NCBI RefSeq assembly: GCF_937616625.2
Contig: NC_065571.1
Coordinates: forward strand, 48,779,651-48,843,650
Length of the DNA stretch: 64,000 bases
Direction: 5' to 3'
Origin: Mercurialis annua
Lineage: Eukaryota > Streptophyta > Magnoliopsida > Malpighiales > Euphorbiaceae
Both the position numbers and the translations under genes were made by a program. A model generated the notes under the pieces. It ran no database searches, was not told where the DNA came from, and was given only the letters and a program-made list of their open reading frames with translations. Below, piece after piece: positions 62,345-64,000 of the stretch (its first letter is position 1; every line of letters begins with the position of its first letter).

Positions 62345-63701
62345 CACTACTAGAAATCTGTCATTTAGCGACGGACTTTTCCGTTGCTAAATGGCATAAA
62401 TCCGTCGCTAAATGACTTTAGCGACGGATTAGCGACGGTTTAAATCTGTCGCTAAATTCCTGGTCGCTAATTCATTTAGCTACGGAAAGTAAAAATTAAC
62501 GACGGCTTTTGGAAAATTTAGCGACGGATTTTAATCTGTCCCTAATTTTTTAAAAAAAAAAATTAAAAAAAATTATTATTTTTAACTAAAGCTAAAAATG
62601 AAATATTATTTAATCATATCCCACGGTCACCCACCAACCCTCGATAGGTCACCTATCATCATCCTCCCTTAATTTTCGCAAACTTCCCAGTATATCACCC
62701 ATCCTTTCATTAATCTCAGCCAACCTCTTTAACTTTATAGTTTCCCCACGCGTAACTCCATCTTAGCCAATTCAGATTCTTAATACATATTTATGTATAT
62801 TATATTTCAATAGGCCTAATTACTTAAAAAAAACCCACCTTGTAACATTTATTCGTTTATACCCTGGCATAGGAAAAATTCCATTTGTACCCTTTTTTTG
62901 ATTTTTCATTTTCGTGTCTACCCTAAAGAGCTAATTTGACCTCTTTTTATTTGGAAAAATATTCAAAATGATCCTTTATATTCAGCTTATATTCTAATTA
63001 AACATTAATATTATTAATCATTTACAATATTTTCATCCTTTAATTAATTTAATTGTCAAAAATTTAAATTTTAGGGTAGAGATGAAAACGAAAAATCAAA
63101 AAAGGGTACAAATGAACTTTTTCTTACGTGAGGGTATAAACGAAAAATATTAAAAGGTGGAGGTTTGTTAAGTAATTAGGCCATTTAAATATAACTAAAA
63201 GGAACGAATAGTTACTCCCGCAATTAACTGCTGCATTATAAAATAATTATTTTTTCATACTAATTATTTTTTAAATAAATAATTAATAAATTATTTTTCT
63301 AATAATTATTTTAAATAAAAACAACAAATTATTACTTTTACATTTTACTACCGCATTCTAATATAATAATTTTTTTAATTAATAGTAATTTTTTAATAAA
63401 TAATTATTTTTTATACATAATTATTTTTTTAACAAATAATAATTTTTTAAATAATAATTTTTTTTTAATAGAATTAATACTTTTAGCGACGGATTCTAAA
63501 AGTAAGCATTTGCGACGGATTACACAATCCGTTATGTAACACTTTTAGCGACGGATTGCAAATCCGCGTTAAAAGTAACAATTTTAGATAAAAGTGAAAA
63601 AAAATTGGCGGGACATTTTAGCGACGGAATTTCTGTCGCTAAAGTTGGCGCGATGAATCCCGGCAAAATTTTAGAGGATTTAGCGACTGATTCTAGTAGT
63701 G
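62345..63701. mobile_element. Non-autonomous CACTA element
   Basis: Starts CACTACTAGAAATCTG and ends GATTCTAGTAGTG, the inverted termini of the CACTA (EnSpm) superfamily. The subterminal zones contain many TTTAGCGACGGA/TCCGTCGCTAAA repeats in both orientations, the presumed transposase-binding sites. No transposase gene. Element L (62813-63182) is inserted inside. A matching 3-bp target duplication was not seen. Confidence 0.88.
62813..63182. mobile_element. Non-autonomous long-TIR element, family L, nested in CACTA
   Basis: A 370-bp foldback with arms GGCCTAATTACTTAAAAAAA and GGCCTAATTACTTAACAAAC, both reaching TTCGTTTATACCCT. Flanks ATTTCAATA (62804-62812) and ATTTAAATA (63183-63191) are a 9-bp duplication with one mismatch. 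Confidence 0.9.
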
Positions 63702-63755
63702 TACAATCCTTTATATTTACAAGTCAGACGAAATGCACTTGACTTTCTATGGTCT

Positions 63756-64000
63756 TGTCACGACCCGAATTCCACCCTAATCCAAGTCACGACCGGCGCT
63801 AGGGAATGGGAATGGTTGTTCCGAAACCCGTAGCAAGCCTAGAACCTCTAGAAATTTTTCGCAAATATTATTAAAAGATCGCACCTCGCGTACGATCCGT
63901 TTTCAGAAAATACCGTTAAAACTTTTCTCTTTTAACCAAACACATTTCTGAAAACACACATATAGGCGAAATCTGGTTTTAGAAGTACTGGTTGGATAAC
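63756..64000 (+). mobile_element. Possible LTR start at the window edge
   Basis: TGTCACGACCCGAATTCCAC resembles the 5' terminus of LTRs widespread in eudicot genomes. GC content rises here and stays high to the window end. The other LTR, the primer-binding site and the target duplication would lie outside the window. Confidence 0.4.

Overview
This is nuclear DNA from a flowering plant, most likely a eudicot. The genes are split by many GT-AG introns, and their proteins are close to known plant families: proteasome beta1, L-arabinokinase, SAUR and DUF599. The DNA between genes is AT-rich and full of plant-type transposable elements. No bacterial, viral or organellar features were seen. All gene models below are hand-spliced from the sequence and have not been tested against transcripts.

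Layout. 1-1650: AT-rich DNA with a 35-bp minisatellite. 1661-8549: a complete Mutator-like element (MULE) with 152-bp terminal inverted repeats (TIRs) and a perfect 10-bp target duplication. It encodes a DDE transposase (one frameshift) and an apparently intact plant mobile domain (PMD) protein, both on the minus strand. 9137-10980: two non-autonomous long-TIR elements. 11333-26581: a gene cluster with proteasome beta1 (+), an AIG2-like gamma-glutamyl-cyclotransferase-fold protein (+) and a 29-exon L-arabinokinase (-). 27486-30769: nested elements, a duplicated arabinokinase fragment and a CACTA end. 32964-39262: an RlmH/YbeA-type SPOUT methyltransferase (+), a small protein with four CXXC motifs (+) and a SAUR (-). 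39706-50400: transposon-rich desert. 50759-52021: a DUF599 membrane protein (+). 52411-64000: a desert holding a Helitron, LINE remnants, tRNA-derived SINEs, foldback elements, a CACTA element and a probable LTR at the window edge.

The host genes are unrelated housekeeping or growth genes that merely lie side by side: protein turnover, arabinose salvage, rRNA modification and auxin response. The most distinctive content is transposon biology. The PMD-carrying MULE has stacked palindromes at both ends. At least a dozen different long-TIR elements, each bounded by AT-rich 8-10-bp target duplications, fill the intergenic space. Two of these abut and share one 9-mer target.
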